This document shows, piece by piece, positions 1 through 10,600 of a DNA stretch of 40,619 bases. Below the pieces are notes generated by a model, which saw only the letters and a program-made list of their open reading frames with translations, made no database searches and was not told where the DNA came from. This DNA comes from Baffinella frigidus (lineage: Eukaryota; Cryptophyceae; Cryptomonadales; Baffinellaceae). The first letter of the stretch is position 1. Every line of letters starts with the position of its first letter. The stretch lies in assembly GCA_026770585.1 (NCBI GenBank), contig MU646438.1, positions 485,834-526,452 of the forward strand, in the 5' to 3' direction. The position numbers and the translations under genes were made by a program.

Positions 1-34
<34 letters not shown>
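1..34. other. poly-G run at the left scaffold end
   Basis: The window opens with 34 consecutive G and closes with an 11-base G run (40609-40619). Homopolymer G at both termini is more typical of a read or assembly artefact than of genomic sequence, so both ends should be treated as unreliable. Confidence 0.8.
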
Positions 35-172
35 CGTGCAGCCTTGCGTCTGCCAGTGCAGTTATTTGACTACTTGGGACCCGTTGCTCAGGTTATGCTC
101 TAGTGAAGATCGTAGATGCGGCCCGAAATGAAACATGGCTTTTGTGAAGGATACGTTCCAGTGTCCGCCTAT

Positions 173-310
173 CCACACAGTGGACTACGGGCCTTTCATC
201 AAAAGTCAATTTACCCTTTGGGCAGTTAAATTGAAATATTTTCTAATGCAAACTTGGTCACGTTACCGCTAAATCGAGGGGTCACGAAACCCTCGAAGCC
301 CTCCGTGTGG
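173..310. repeat. short terminal-inverted-repeat element, copy 1 of 2 (CCACAC ends)
   Basis: About 138 bp beginning CCACACAGTGGACTACG and ending with its imperfect inverse, CTCGAAGCCCTCCGTGTGG. The interior (CCTTTCATCAAAAGT, then GGTCACGTTACCGCTAAATC) recurs at 28842-28977 with the same ends. No coding potential; it fits a MITE-like non-autonomous element. The rest of 35-721 shows no exon I can support. Confidence 0.6.
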
Positions 311-721
311 ACAGGATCTCGAAGAACCTAAAGGACCTAAAAATATAAAGGAGTCGCCATCCTGCAGGGGGGGCATTGGGCCCAATGCCCCCCCTGGGGG
401 GGGCATTCGAGTTGGCGCAGGAAACAGTGTGGGCAAGGGGTGCACGCCCGAAACGTTCTCTCCAGGAGCCTACTGGGCCTAGGTTGCTGTTACTGTAAAC
501 CGGGATGGGGGTAACTCGGTAACTCAGCGAGGCCTTTTTACTTGGTGCAGTTGTTTCTAGTGGTGATGTGCAGGTGGCGGGTTGACATCTCTCTAGCACG
601 AGTCTTTGCAGGGTAGGGTATCTTCGGAATACGGGGAAACACGGGAAACACGTAGCGCCGACCATTGCAGGGCATCTTCAAGGTTGCAGGCGGGGTTCAG
701 GATTTGGGGGATTGAACACAC

Positions 722-1209
722 CTTGCCCTCCTCGCAGATTCGGACCGCCATCTCGCACGCGTGCACCTCCTTGGCCAACTGCGTTCAGGGTTTAGGGTGT
801 AGGATTTAGGGTTTAGGGTTCAGGGTGTAGAGTGAAATGGTGTAGGGTTTAGGGGTTCGGGTTTTGCGGGGCGTGAGATCAAGTCTCTTGCACGGATAAT
901 GCACCCCGCGCCTAGCATCAGCCGAGGCCGACTCCGGGGCGCAGTGTTGCTGCCGATCCAGCCTTTCTCGCGTGCTCGGAGACACACATCGCGCCGTGGC
1001 GTCAAGGCACGACGCTAGCAGGTGTAGCGCAGACGTTGCATCGGAGTGGAAGGGGTTGCAGACTCTGGTTGATTGCAGGAAAAGCCGCGACTTGCTCACG
1101 CGGGAGGCACAGCACCTAACTTACTAACTAACTAACTAGCTAGCTAAATAACTAACTGACTAACTAACCAACTAACCTACCTATCTACCTGCCTACCTTT
1201 CTACCTAAC

Positions 1210-1250
<41 letters not shown>

Positions 1251-4200
1251 GTCTAACTAACTGTCTAACTAACTAACTAACTAACTAACTAACCAACTGA
1301 CTGTTAGCAACTAGGAATCCGCAATAAGTTAAGAATCCATAATGGCTGCTGTCACAGCAGGCACCTGGTCGCGGAGCGCCTTGACCTCCTCCTGGGCAGC
1401 GCTCAGATTCTTCTTCACAGACACCAGCTCCGCATCGCGCTCTTCCAACCGAACCCTGCTTCCCGCACCCACGTGAGTCATTCGGGTGTCGCTGGGTCAG
1501 TCGCGTGAGCCACGTGACGCCATAACCTCCCCCGCTCTTCCAATCGACCCCGGCTCCCCGGACCAACTTGCGGCAGGCTAGTGTCGCTGGCGGATGCGAG
1601 TGAAAACTTCCCTGGCCGAAGAGGCGAAACGCGACCGAACACGCTCACAAAGGCGCCTGAACACCAGAGCGATCGATTGCGGCTTGGTTGATGGGTCAGT
1701 CAGTCAGTCAGTCAGTCGGGAGATCTGGAGATTATTGGGTGAGTGAGTGAGTGAGTGAGTGAGTGAGAGAGTGAGTGAGTGAGTGAGTGAGTGAGAGAGT
1801 GAGTGAGTGAGTGAGTGAGTGAGTGAGTGAGTGAGTGAGTGAGTGAGTGTGTGTGTGTATGTGTGTGTGAGAGAGAGAGAGAGATGGCGAGAGAGTAAGT
1901 ACCAGGTCTCTGCAAGCTCAGCTCGCACGTCCCCCAGCTCCCTCTCCACCCCCCCTTCCCCCCCTCCACCCGTCGCACCCCCCTCCAGCGGCGACGCACT
2001 CACAGACCGCTCGACCCCTGCCTGGGCCATAGCCGCCCCCGAGGCTCCTGCGCCGTCGGGTGTCGCGCCGCCCCGCGCCCCCTCGCCCCCTACGCCGTCG
2101 GGCGTGGCGTGCGACGCGTCCTGGCGCGTGTTGTAGAGTGTGGAGCGGGGAGTCGCCACCGCGCCCGCCATGCTTTCAGATCCTTGGGGCGTCGCGTGCG
2201 AAGGCGCGGGGCCCCCTTCCTGGCGCGCGGCGTGGAGCAGAGGGCGGGGGGTGGTGCGGGGTGTGGACAGCGGCGTGGTGTGGAGGGCGCCAGGGCGGGG
2301 GGTGGAGAGGGGTGTCGTGGTCGTGCGGCTTACGTTTGAAGCGAGGGATGAATCTAGGTGCTGCGTGAACCTGGTGGTGGATGGGGGGGGGGGGTGTTAG
2401 GTGTGTGCAACAAGGGGTTAAGGGCGGGATGCGACCACGGTGAGGGGGGGTGCGGGAGCGAAGGCAGGAGGCAGGCTCAGGTGCGATGAGGAGCAGCCTC
2501 AGACTCCCCGCTATGCCTGCCTACCAGTCAGAGGTCTTGATGGTACCTCCCCTGCACGTTCAAGTCACAGTCCTGGCACCAGACACCAAACCCTGCCATT
2601 CCATCAACAGCGGAGCCAAGAGTGGAGCTGGACTCCGCTCGAAATGGGGTGTCAAACCCTCAACCCTAAACCCTCCAGATCTCGAGAGGCGGGGGGGGGG
2701 TGTACATCAACGCCGCCTCACGAAGCACGCGACCCTTCTCCAGCTCCCCATACGCCTCCTCCAGCTCCGCCTCCAACCGCCCCGCTTCCTCCGACATGCT
2801 TTCCCGCTCTCTCTCCAGCACCTCCACAGTCGCGGTGAGCGCTGACGCCGCGACCGTGGCCTGGCTCAGCTCCGCCGCCAGCCGCCCCGCACTCGCCGTG
2901 GCCTGGCTCAGATCGCCTTCCAGGCGCCCCGCGCTCTCGCGCTCCTCCTCCGCAACACCCGTGAGCCGCGCGACCTCCCGAAGCGCCTCCTCCAGCGCAT
3001 CCTCACATTTCGTCTCCCCGAGATCCGTCCGCACCACACCCGCATCTTCCTTACGCTCCTCAGCGACCAACGCCAATCGCGCGCTCTCCTCCCGCTCGCG
3101 GCGCAGCTCACCCAGCAGGACCTCATTCCGGGTGCTCCACTCAACACTCTCCCCCACGCGCCGCTGCACCTCCCCTTCCAACTCCGCGGATGTCGCCACC
3201 GCCGCGTCCAAGCGGGCGTGCAACGCGTCCCCGCGCGCCCTCTCCTCCGCCAAGGCACGCGAGACCCGAGTCCAGCTGTCCTTCCCCGCCTCCAGCTGAT
3301 TGGCCACATCCTGCTTCAGGAAATGTACCTGCTTCTCGTGGACCGCCGCCTCCTCCTCCAACCTCTTCTCAAGCGTCTCGACCACGCCCGTTAGACTCCT
3401 CTCCGTCTCCAGAAGCCGTGAGACAGCCTCCCGAAGAAAATCGATCTGCTGCTGCTGTGGCGAAGACTCCGAGCCCGTTCTAGCGTTGGACGTGGTCAAC
3501 GTGGTGGACGCCCGATCCGCCTGGAGGCGTGCCACCTCGGCGCGCAGCCCATCAATCGTCTGCTCTGACTTTTCCAGCACCCCCTGGATCGATTCAACCG
3601 CGAACGCCATCCCGGCAACCACCTTCGCCTTGCTCGCCGCAAGCTCCTTCCGAACCTCATCCAGCTCTGTGCGCATCTTCGCCATCCCCTCCTCCGTCGA
3701 CGATCGTTCCTGGTCCACACTGCCCTGCATCCCCGCCAACTGTCCCCCCCCAGCGTTCAACCCCCCACCCTCCGTCGTCAACGATCCATCCCGATCCGTA
3801 CTGGCTAGGACCGCCGCCAACTCCTCCTTGAACTGCTGCCCAAGCGTCGCCGCGACCGACTCAGCGTGTTGCTGCGAAGCAGCCACCTCGGCCTGCAGCC
3901 CCTGGATGGTAGCCCCCAGCGACCCCCGCACCTCTCCTAGGCCCTTCTCCAACTCCCGCACCTCCACCACCGCCTCTTCCCACGCGTTCTTTGCTGCCGC
4001 CTCAGATGACCGCGCCGCAGACACCTCTGCTTCCAACGCATCCACCCTGCCCCGCTCCTCCCCCAGCTGCCGCCCGCATTCCACCGCCTCAACCATCCTC
4101 CCCTCGAGATCGTTCCCCGTCTCGCGCAGCACCCCCCTGGTCCTTCCCAGCTCCTTGCCCATCCGCGCCAGTTCCGCGTTGGCCGTCGCGAGACCATCCT

Positions 4201-7200
4201 CCGCACGCGCTTTGCTCGCCGCGAATTCCCGCCGCACCTCCCCCAGCTCCTTCCGCGCCTGATCCAGAACCGACGCCGCGTGCTTCTCCACGTCGCCAAG
4301 CAGCTTCCTCAAGCCAGCCACCTCCTCCTCTGTCGATTCCGATCGCTCGCGGTCCTCCATCAGCTTCTCCCCTCCTGAACGCTTCCCCCGTTCCTCCGCA
4401 AGCTTCTTCCCGAGGCGGGCTGCCTCCAGTGCTGCAGCATCGAGGCTGTTCTTCTGAGAGACCAGCTCGCTCTCCTTCATCGCCTTGTTCGCAGCATCCA
4501 GCTCCGGCCGCATGTTCACAACCCCCTCCGCCAACCACCGCTCCTGAACCACGCCAGCCTGCACCGCCGCCAACTGATCATGCACCGCCGCCCCTGACGC
4601 CCACGCCGCGGCCAGCTCGGTCTGCAAGGCGTCCACCCTACCCCGCTCTTCCGCCAGAAGCCTCCTGCATTCCACCACCTTCCTCTCGAGATCCCGCCCC
4701 GTCGCGCGCAACGCGTCGGGTGTGACGATTTGAAGGGAGACGAGGTGGGTGTCGATCTTGGCGACGACGTCCGCGAGGCCTGCGGCGTGCTGCGACCCTT
4801 CGCGCTGCAGCCGCCCCACCTGCGATCCTCACCCCTGTTCAGCACCGCCAAGAGCCTCGCCCAACTTTAGCCCCGCCTGCGCGCACCTCACCCCTCGGCA
4901 GCAACACCTGCACGCCACACGATTCGTCAGCACCACGTTTGCGCGCCCCACCCCTCAGCAGCACCACCAAGCGCTTCACCGCTCGTCTACACCATCACCG
5001 TGTATCTCATCTGCCCCCATCCCCGCATCCCCCCTTGTTAGCACCACCAAGAGAGCCCCACCCCTCGCCGGTCTGCCCGCATCACGACGCCGAAGCCACT
5101 TCTGATCAGATCACGACAGCTCCTTCACGATACAGCGTGGTACCGTGGAGAAGAGCCTTTCTACATAAGATCATCTCTGCAAAGTATTAATTGATTGCTT
5201 TTGGCTCAACAAAATTTACTACACAATTGTTTTACTATTACTAGTATGGCCCAATCGTGTAGCAAATTTCGTTACCCTAAAGCAGTTAATTAACACGTTT
5301 GCAGAGATTCAAGAGCTACCCTTCAACTTGGCTCTGCCGTACCATCTCTTGAGATTCTGGGTTGCCCGGTAGTGATGCTGGGAATGAATCAAACCTGACG
5401 GTCTTAACGGAGGGGGTTGGGTTGGACCTCGTGGAGCACGTTCTGCTGGACCAGGTGGTCAGCCTCAAGCATCTTGCTCCACAGCTCCACTGCCTCGTCC
5501 ACCTGGATTGGGGTTTGGGGTTTGGGGATTAGGGTTTAGGGTTTGGGTTTGTGGTATGGGGTTTGGGGTTTAGGGTGTGGGGTTAAGGGTTTAGGGTTTA
5601 GGGTTCAGGGTTTATGGTTTATGGTTTGGGGTTCAGAGTTTAGAGTTTACCAGCGCCACCGTGCTCTTGCCGCTGTCTGGATCACTCGACCCGAACCATC
5701 CTGGATTAGGGTTTAGGATTTGGGGTTTGGGGTTTGGGGTAGGGTGTATGGTGTAGGGTTTCGTGTTTCGTGTTTCGGGTTTCGTGTTTCGGGATTCGTT
5801 TTCGTGCTTCGGGTTCCGGGTGTTAACCCCCTTGCCCTTGGCCCGTCTTCTTGAGAACTCGGTCCTTGATCGACGCGAAGAGGTCGAACACACGCCTCCT
5901 GTAAAAGAAGAGACGTTTATTGAACTATGACGTCGGAACATAAACTTGAGGTGTCCGGAGAGGGCTCGAACCAAGTGCTTCTTAGACTCTACGATACTCA
6001 CGCCTGTCAGACGTCGTGCGCGAGGGGAGGCTGTCAGCGTGTCGGGTCAAGGTTCGACGTCACGGGTGGAGGGCGCCGCTGGGAAGGATCCAGCGCTGGT
6101 ATCGCTTCAGATTCTGGTTGATGTCTTATCGCTTCAGATTCTGCTTGATCGTATCGCTTCAGATTATGGCCCATGAACGCGCAAGCAGACGTTCTCGAGC
6201 GCCAACGGTTTTCTCGGTGGGGTTCACAGCCGCGTTTGCGGCTAGGAGTCCTACCTCTGTCCCAGTTCAATTGATCTCGTAGATATTTCGCCCCCACCGA
6301 AATTTCACAGGTAAATTTTATGGGGAGGAGTCAAAATTCACCTTTGAAATTTCGGGGGGGGGGGGCGAAATATCTACGTGCCCAAATTAAATTGGGAAAG
6401 AGCCAGAAGTCCGCGGCGGAGGTTCCAGGTAGCAGCTCTATGCCGTCGGGCAGTGAGCTCTAGACAGTCACCAGGAAGGAGGGGCAAACCTGTCAGCGAT
6501 TTTGGCAGTCGCCATGCGCGTGATACACACGTCCATCTCCGCTCCCTGCACAAACAGAGCGTCGTCACTCCCCCATAACCTGTGGCCATATCCTGTATCC
6601 ATGGCGGGCATGGGACGCAAGATCGGCGTCAGAGCTTGGGCCATCCGGCTGCCACTATCCAGCCAGCGACCAGCAGCAAGATGTGCAAGATGCTGCCCTA
6701 CGGACAAGCGGGGGGCGCCGGGGCGCACCGATGAGTTCTTGAGCGTAAGGATCACGCCGACCCCTGCAGCGTCAGCCAGCGTCAGCCCTCGCTCCAAACA
6801 CCAAGTCGCCGGCCGGGCATCGAGCCACGCAGGGAAATTGGGCGTCGTGTGGTCAAGGAGCGGGGTCCCGAGGGGGCTGGGGAGCCGGATTGGTGTGGAT
6901 ATGCTCAATTTCCAATGGGTGGCTATTTACCGGGGTCGTCGTTGCCGACGAGGAGAGTGGAGACGTTTTCGGAAGTGGCTGCTTGGTCATCCACCGCGAT
7001 GATCATGTGCCCTGCGGCACCAAAGGGTCAGCGCTTCTGGCGTGCATGCGCGTCGCTGACGGAGCGCGAGGGGGGATACCTTTGTTGACTTGTGATCCCT
7101 GCGCCGGGCCGCCGGGAAGGATGCTGTCGATTCTGGTCCCGGAGAGCATGATCCCGACGGTCGAGCGGTTGCTCTTCCCCACATCGACGCCAGACGTGTG

Positions 7201-7383
7201 GTGGAACGCCATGTGCACGCACTGCGCGTCCTTCTGCAGCATGTGCGTCAGGCTCCCGCACAGCCGGCGCGTCTCCTCGATGTGACCCTGCAGATCGGGC
7301 ATTCCCTGCATCTCCGCGCCCCCTTGCCCCTCCGCGCGCGCCGTGGCGGCGCCAGCCGGCTGCGCGACGACCGTCCCGCTCAT
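722..7383 (-). CDS. Gene A: PDZ-domain plus long coiled-coil protein (3'-incomplete)
   Basis: Eleven exons join in phase: 7383-7080, 7011-6931, 6763-6729, 6545-6490, 5898-5828, 5700-5651, 5502-5428, 4819-2706, 2370-1903, 1455-1365, 778-722 (1134 codons, no stop reached). Residues about 75-158 form a PDZ fold: carboxylate-binding loop STVGIML, then KGHMIIAVDDQ and LLVGNDDPG, closing with DVCITRMATAKIADR. A conserved linker RRVFDLFASIKDRVLKK follows. From residue about 225 the protein is heptad-rich coiled coil with internal repeats (MQGSVDQERSS, KMRTELDEVRKELAASK), interrupted at about 930-1050 by a Thr/Pro/Arg-rich stretch. The start is the first ATG before the PDZ and matches paralogue B in exon length. 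Likely a scaffold or cytoskeletal protein; the exact role is not recognised. The 3' end lies beyond the left edge or in unreadable sequence. Confidence 0.8.
779..860 (-). repeat. telomere-like tract in gene A last visible intron
   Basis: TTTAGGG-type repeats (GTTTAGGGTGTAGGATTTAGGG) begin a few bases upstream of the exon 11 acceptor. On the gene's sense strand they read CCCTAAA. The rest of this intron (861-1364) holds no exon I can support, apart from the TAAC microsatellite at 1117-1302. Confidence 0.7.
1117..1302. repeat. (CTAA)n microsatellite
   Basis: Repeats of TAAC/CTAA with minor interruptions lie in the intron between gene A exons 10 and 11. Simple tandem repeat, no other content. 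Confidence 0.9.
1695..1882. repeat. (GTGA)n/(CAGT)n microsatellite
   Basis: A CAGT block (1695-1718) is followed by a long GTGA array grading into GT and GA dinucleotides. It lies in the intron downstream of gene A exon 9; the exon 9 donor is only about 20 bp away. Confidence 0.9.
4840..5060. repeat. degenerate C-rich repeats in gene A intron 7, shared with gene B
   Basis: Several degenerate copies of a unit like CCCCTCAGCAGCACCACCAA. The segment GCTCGTCTACACCATCACCG and the following CCCCGCATC (4980-5035) match 22447-22500 in the corresponding intron of gene B. No reading frame is kept, so this is shared intronic sequence from before the duplication. Confidence 0.6.
5172..5310. repeat. AAATTTACTACAC hairpin element (family 1), copy 1
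   Basis: Imperfect inverted repeat: outer arms ATCTCTGCAAAG and GTTTGCAGAGAT, inner arms AAATTTACTACAC and GTGTAGCAAATTT, around a TTACTAGTA-like centre. It lies in gene A intron 7. Its closest relative, sharing the outer arms, is at 33043-33176. Confidence 0.75.
5503..5650 (-). repeat. telomere-like intron between gene A exons 6 and 7
   Basis: 148 bp from donor GTAAAC to acceptor ATCCAG, almost wholly degenerate CCCTAAA-type repeat on the sense strand. Paralogue B has no intron here: its exon at 23084-23282 reads straight through. Removing it joins ..STVAL to VDEAVELW, matching B's ..SSAGL-VDEAVELW. Confidence 0.8.
5701..5827 (-). repeat. telomere-like intron between gene A exons 5 and 6
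   Basis: 127 bp from donor GTTAAC to acceptor ATCCAG. The sense strand is a run of CCCGAAACACGAAA and CCCTAAACCC-type units. Gene B again has no intron at this point. Removing it joins KKTGQGQG to GWFGSSDPDSGK, the counterpart of KKTDRRESGGWFGS in B. Confidence 0.8.
6283..6383. repeat. GAAATTTCG/CGAAATATCTA hairpin element, copy 1 of 2
   Basis: Inverted repeat: left arm TAGATATTTCGCCCCC plus CGAAATTTCAC, right arm TGAAATTTCG, poly-G, CGAAATATCTACGTGCCC. A second copy with the same arms lies at 8931-9030. MITE-like; gene A intron 4. Confidence 0.65.
6490..7383 (-). CDS. Gene A exons 1-4: the PDZ module
   Basis: Four exons of 304, 81, 35 and 56 nt encode the PDZ domain. Gene B has four exons of exactly the same lengths and phases (25334-24236), which confirms the splice sites. 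One difference stands out: the usual PDZ GD turn before the fourth strand is GH in A and GD in B. All introns here are GT-AG. Confidence 0.82.
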
Positions 7384-7656
7384 CTGTGAGCGCGCGTGTC
7401 CCGCTCGGCCCTGCTTCCTCTCGTGTCGCCTCTTCGCGACACCTTTCCTCCTGCTTGCGCCTGCAACCTTGTTTCGCCGAGGGGCACCAGCAGATAGAGG
7501 ATGGAGGTTGAGCGATTTCTACTGCATAAGGTTCGAATTTTGAACTTTTGCTTGAAAAATCGGGTCAAGCTCCATCTGCGATTTGGTCCACTAAAAAGTC
7601 ATCCAGGGCTGGAAGCTTCGCGTGCGAGAAGATTGAAGATCCCCTGAGACCGCGGC
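7384..7656. promoter_or_regulatory. divergent intergenic region, gene A / phosphatase
   Basis: 273 bp separate the two start codons, so both promoters and 5' UTRs must lie here unless there are further 5' exons. I see no TATA box or other clear core motif. Confidence 0.45.
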
Positions 7657-10600
7657 ATGTCCCGTACTATGCTGCGAGGCCTCGGCGCTTCCCTCTGTGC
7701 CTCGGCGCGCCGATCCGCGTTCGCCGGAGGAGGGCGGATGCGGGGCAGGGCGATTTCCACTCCTGCCGCGCCTGTACCGCGCAAGTGGGACGTTTTCGAG
7801 GCGGACTCAAGCATGTATATGCCGGCCAATTCGACGTCGAAGCTGGTTGTGTTTGTGCGCCACGCCGAGGGGCTGCACAACGCCGCGCATGAAGAGAACG
7901 AGAAGCTCTTCTGGTCCGAAATGTGGAACTCTCCGAAGCTCTGGGACGCTCCGCTGACGGATCTCGGCAAGGAGCAGAGCAGGCTATTGGGAGAGGAGCT
8001 CATGAACGAGGGCGTCAACGTTGACCTCGTCGTCGTCTCGCCGCTCACGCGCACCCTTCAGGTGCCCCGCACCGGACATAATTTCGACCACCCCTTCCTG
8101 CCTGCCTCCCCCCCCGTTCGTCAGGATGCTTGGCCTGAGCATTGAGGTCTGGGGGGGGGGGGGTCCCGAAATTCGACCACCATAATTTGGTGTATTATGC
8201 AGCGGCTTGGGCTGGGCGGCCGCAGGCACCCGACGTGAACCAGATTGGGTAGAACCAGATCGGGCCTTTTCACCATTCCGTGAATTGTCCGGGTTCGCCT
8301 GTGTAATTTACTACAGGTAGCCAGATCGATCTGGTAACCCTCGGGTGGCTGGTGGGGGTGGGCACGTCTCGTCCCACCCTATTTGACAATTTAGTAAACC
8401 GCTGTTTCCCATGGCAGACCGCGGCGCTGAGCTTCGGGGCAGTGGACCCGATGGTGCCGATGCTCGCGTGCGAGACGTGCCGGGTAACCCCTCAACCCTC
8501 AACCCTTACCCCAAGACCCTAAACCCTAACCCTAAACCCTAACCCATAAACCCTCAACCCTTCACCCTTGTCCCGAAGCCCGAAACCCGAAACCCGAAAC
8601 CATAAAACCGACACCCTAAACCCTAAACCCTGAACCCTAAACCCTGAACCCTAAACCCTAAACACTAAAACCTAAACCCTAAACCCTAAACCCTAAACCC
8701 TGAACCCTAAACCCTAAGCTCCAAATCGTAAACCCTGAACCCTAAGCCCTAAGCCTTAAACCCTAAACCCTAAAACCTAAACCCTGGACCCCAAACCCTA
8801 AACCCTAAACCCTAAACCCTAAACCCTAAACCCTAAACCTCCAAACCCCTAGGAGCGGATCGCCGTGTACGCCTCCGAAGGCCGGTCGAAGACCTCAGAC
8901 CTCGTCGTCCACTGGCCCAAGGTGGTTCCTAGATCTGGATATTTTGCCCCCCCCGAAATTTCACAAGTAGATTTCTTGTCAAAAATTGAATGTGAAATTT
9001 CGGGGGGGGGGGGGATATCTACGTGCCCAACTTTACTCGGACAGATCTAGGATTCGAGAGAATGGATGGAGAGAATCCACCCTGGAGGCAACTCTTGGGA
9101 AAATCTGAAGTCAGCTCTCATACAAATGCACTCGGATTCAAACCATCAATCTGCCCATAAGTTGCATCCAGGGTGGGCAGCGCGTGTTTCAATGTAGCGC
9201 GTGGGAATGCAGCGCTTGGCCGCTCCTCGACTTTGCCCGCTGGCCAAAGGTGATTGGAGAGAATGGCGAGAATTCAGCGCGTGCTTCAATGTCCAGCTCT
9301 ACGTCACACGGTTTGGTCTCGCCGCTTTGGCGAGACCGGAAGTCAATTCTCCGGGGATTTGGTGCATATCCGGTCAACTTTTGGAGTGAAAACTATCAGT
9401 CAACCCGAGTTAGGTAGAGCTAGAATGTACCGCGTGCGAATGCAGCGCGTGGCTGCTCCAAGACCTCCCACCTCGTCGCCCACTGGCCCAAAAGGTCAAT
9501 TTCCCCACACGCGGGGGGTGGGTAGGGGAGGGGGGGGTGGCGGGAGAGCGCCGGAGCAGAGCTGCGACTGGCGTGTCATCCTTTCGCTGGAATCACGCGC
9601 TTTCATCTCGAAAGACAGCTGAATCATTTCTCCAATTAGCGTTTTCATTTAATTAGGATGCCTCATTAAATTTGCTATGCCCTGACTAATCTCTCCTTTG
9701 CAACCTCCTATTGAAAAGGAACTGATTCAGTTATCTTCCGAGATGAGCTTGGCCGATGACGACGAAACAGTTGCCATCGGCCTCCATGAGAAGAGAGGGG
9801 AGCGTGCTCGCGGGTCGGGGGGGGGCGCTCTAAGTGTATGGTTCGACGTCATATGGTCAATCAAATCTCGCCACCGCAGGTGGGGGGGGGGTTGTTCTGA
9901 AACATCGGACCCTTTTTCCCCCTTCTAAAATCTGACACTTTTTTTTTCGTTGGCCCTTTTTTTCTGTTGACCCTTTCCCCCCCTTTTGCAGGTAAACTTC
10001 TCAGAGGTCGTGTCGGAAGAGGATCCGATGTTTGAGCACAAGGTCCTCCCCCCACCACACGAGGCTATCTATGCACTCAGAATAAATGTCAAGTGTAGCG
10101 TTTTGTGGGAAGCTGGTCACGTGTCCGATCGTTTTGCGTTCGGACACGTGAACAAACATATAATATTACTACACAAACTCCTACAATTAACATGTATTGT
10201 GCGTGCATAGAAAGCCTCGTGTGGAAACCCGCGGGCGCGTTTCCATGTCCTAGCTCTACATCATTTAACCCATGTGTACCATAAGCGGAGTTGAGTGAAC
10301 CGAGTCAACGTTCCGGCTCGTACAGTAATCCGGGTGCCTCGTCGAATGCATTGAGCGCAGGACTGCCTGCCAAAACTCACCCTGGGTTGCGACACTATGA
10401 AAGTACAAGGAGCATCTAGATATATTTATTGAGGATCCCAGATAAACTGAGGCAGAAGTAGATCTGTTCGCATGGAGCGTGTGCAGGCTGGGTGGATGTG
10501 GCGCGCCAGCGTTTGCGCGCATACATCAGCCAGACCAACGTTTCGGTGTTGAAGCCTCGTCGCTAGTCCCTGCACCCTGACCACCACCCTTGGCTTCCCC

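Noticed and set aside
806-1099. Possible extra gene A exon at 880-1090 (minus)
   Set aside because: A frame is open, but no donor and acceptor pair preserves the phase between exons 10 and 11, which already join directly in phase.
3300-4262. Long open frame on the plus strand opposite gene A exon 8
   Set aside because: It is Ser/Ala/Arg-rich antisense of a high-GC coiled coil. The minus-strand reading has heptads, paralogue support and phase-consistent splice sites.
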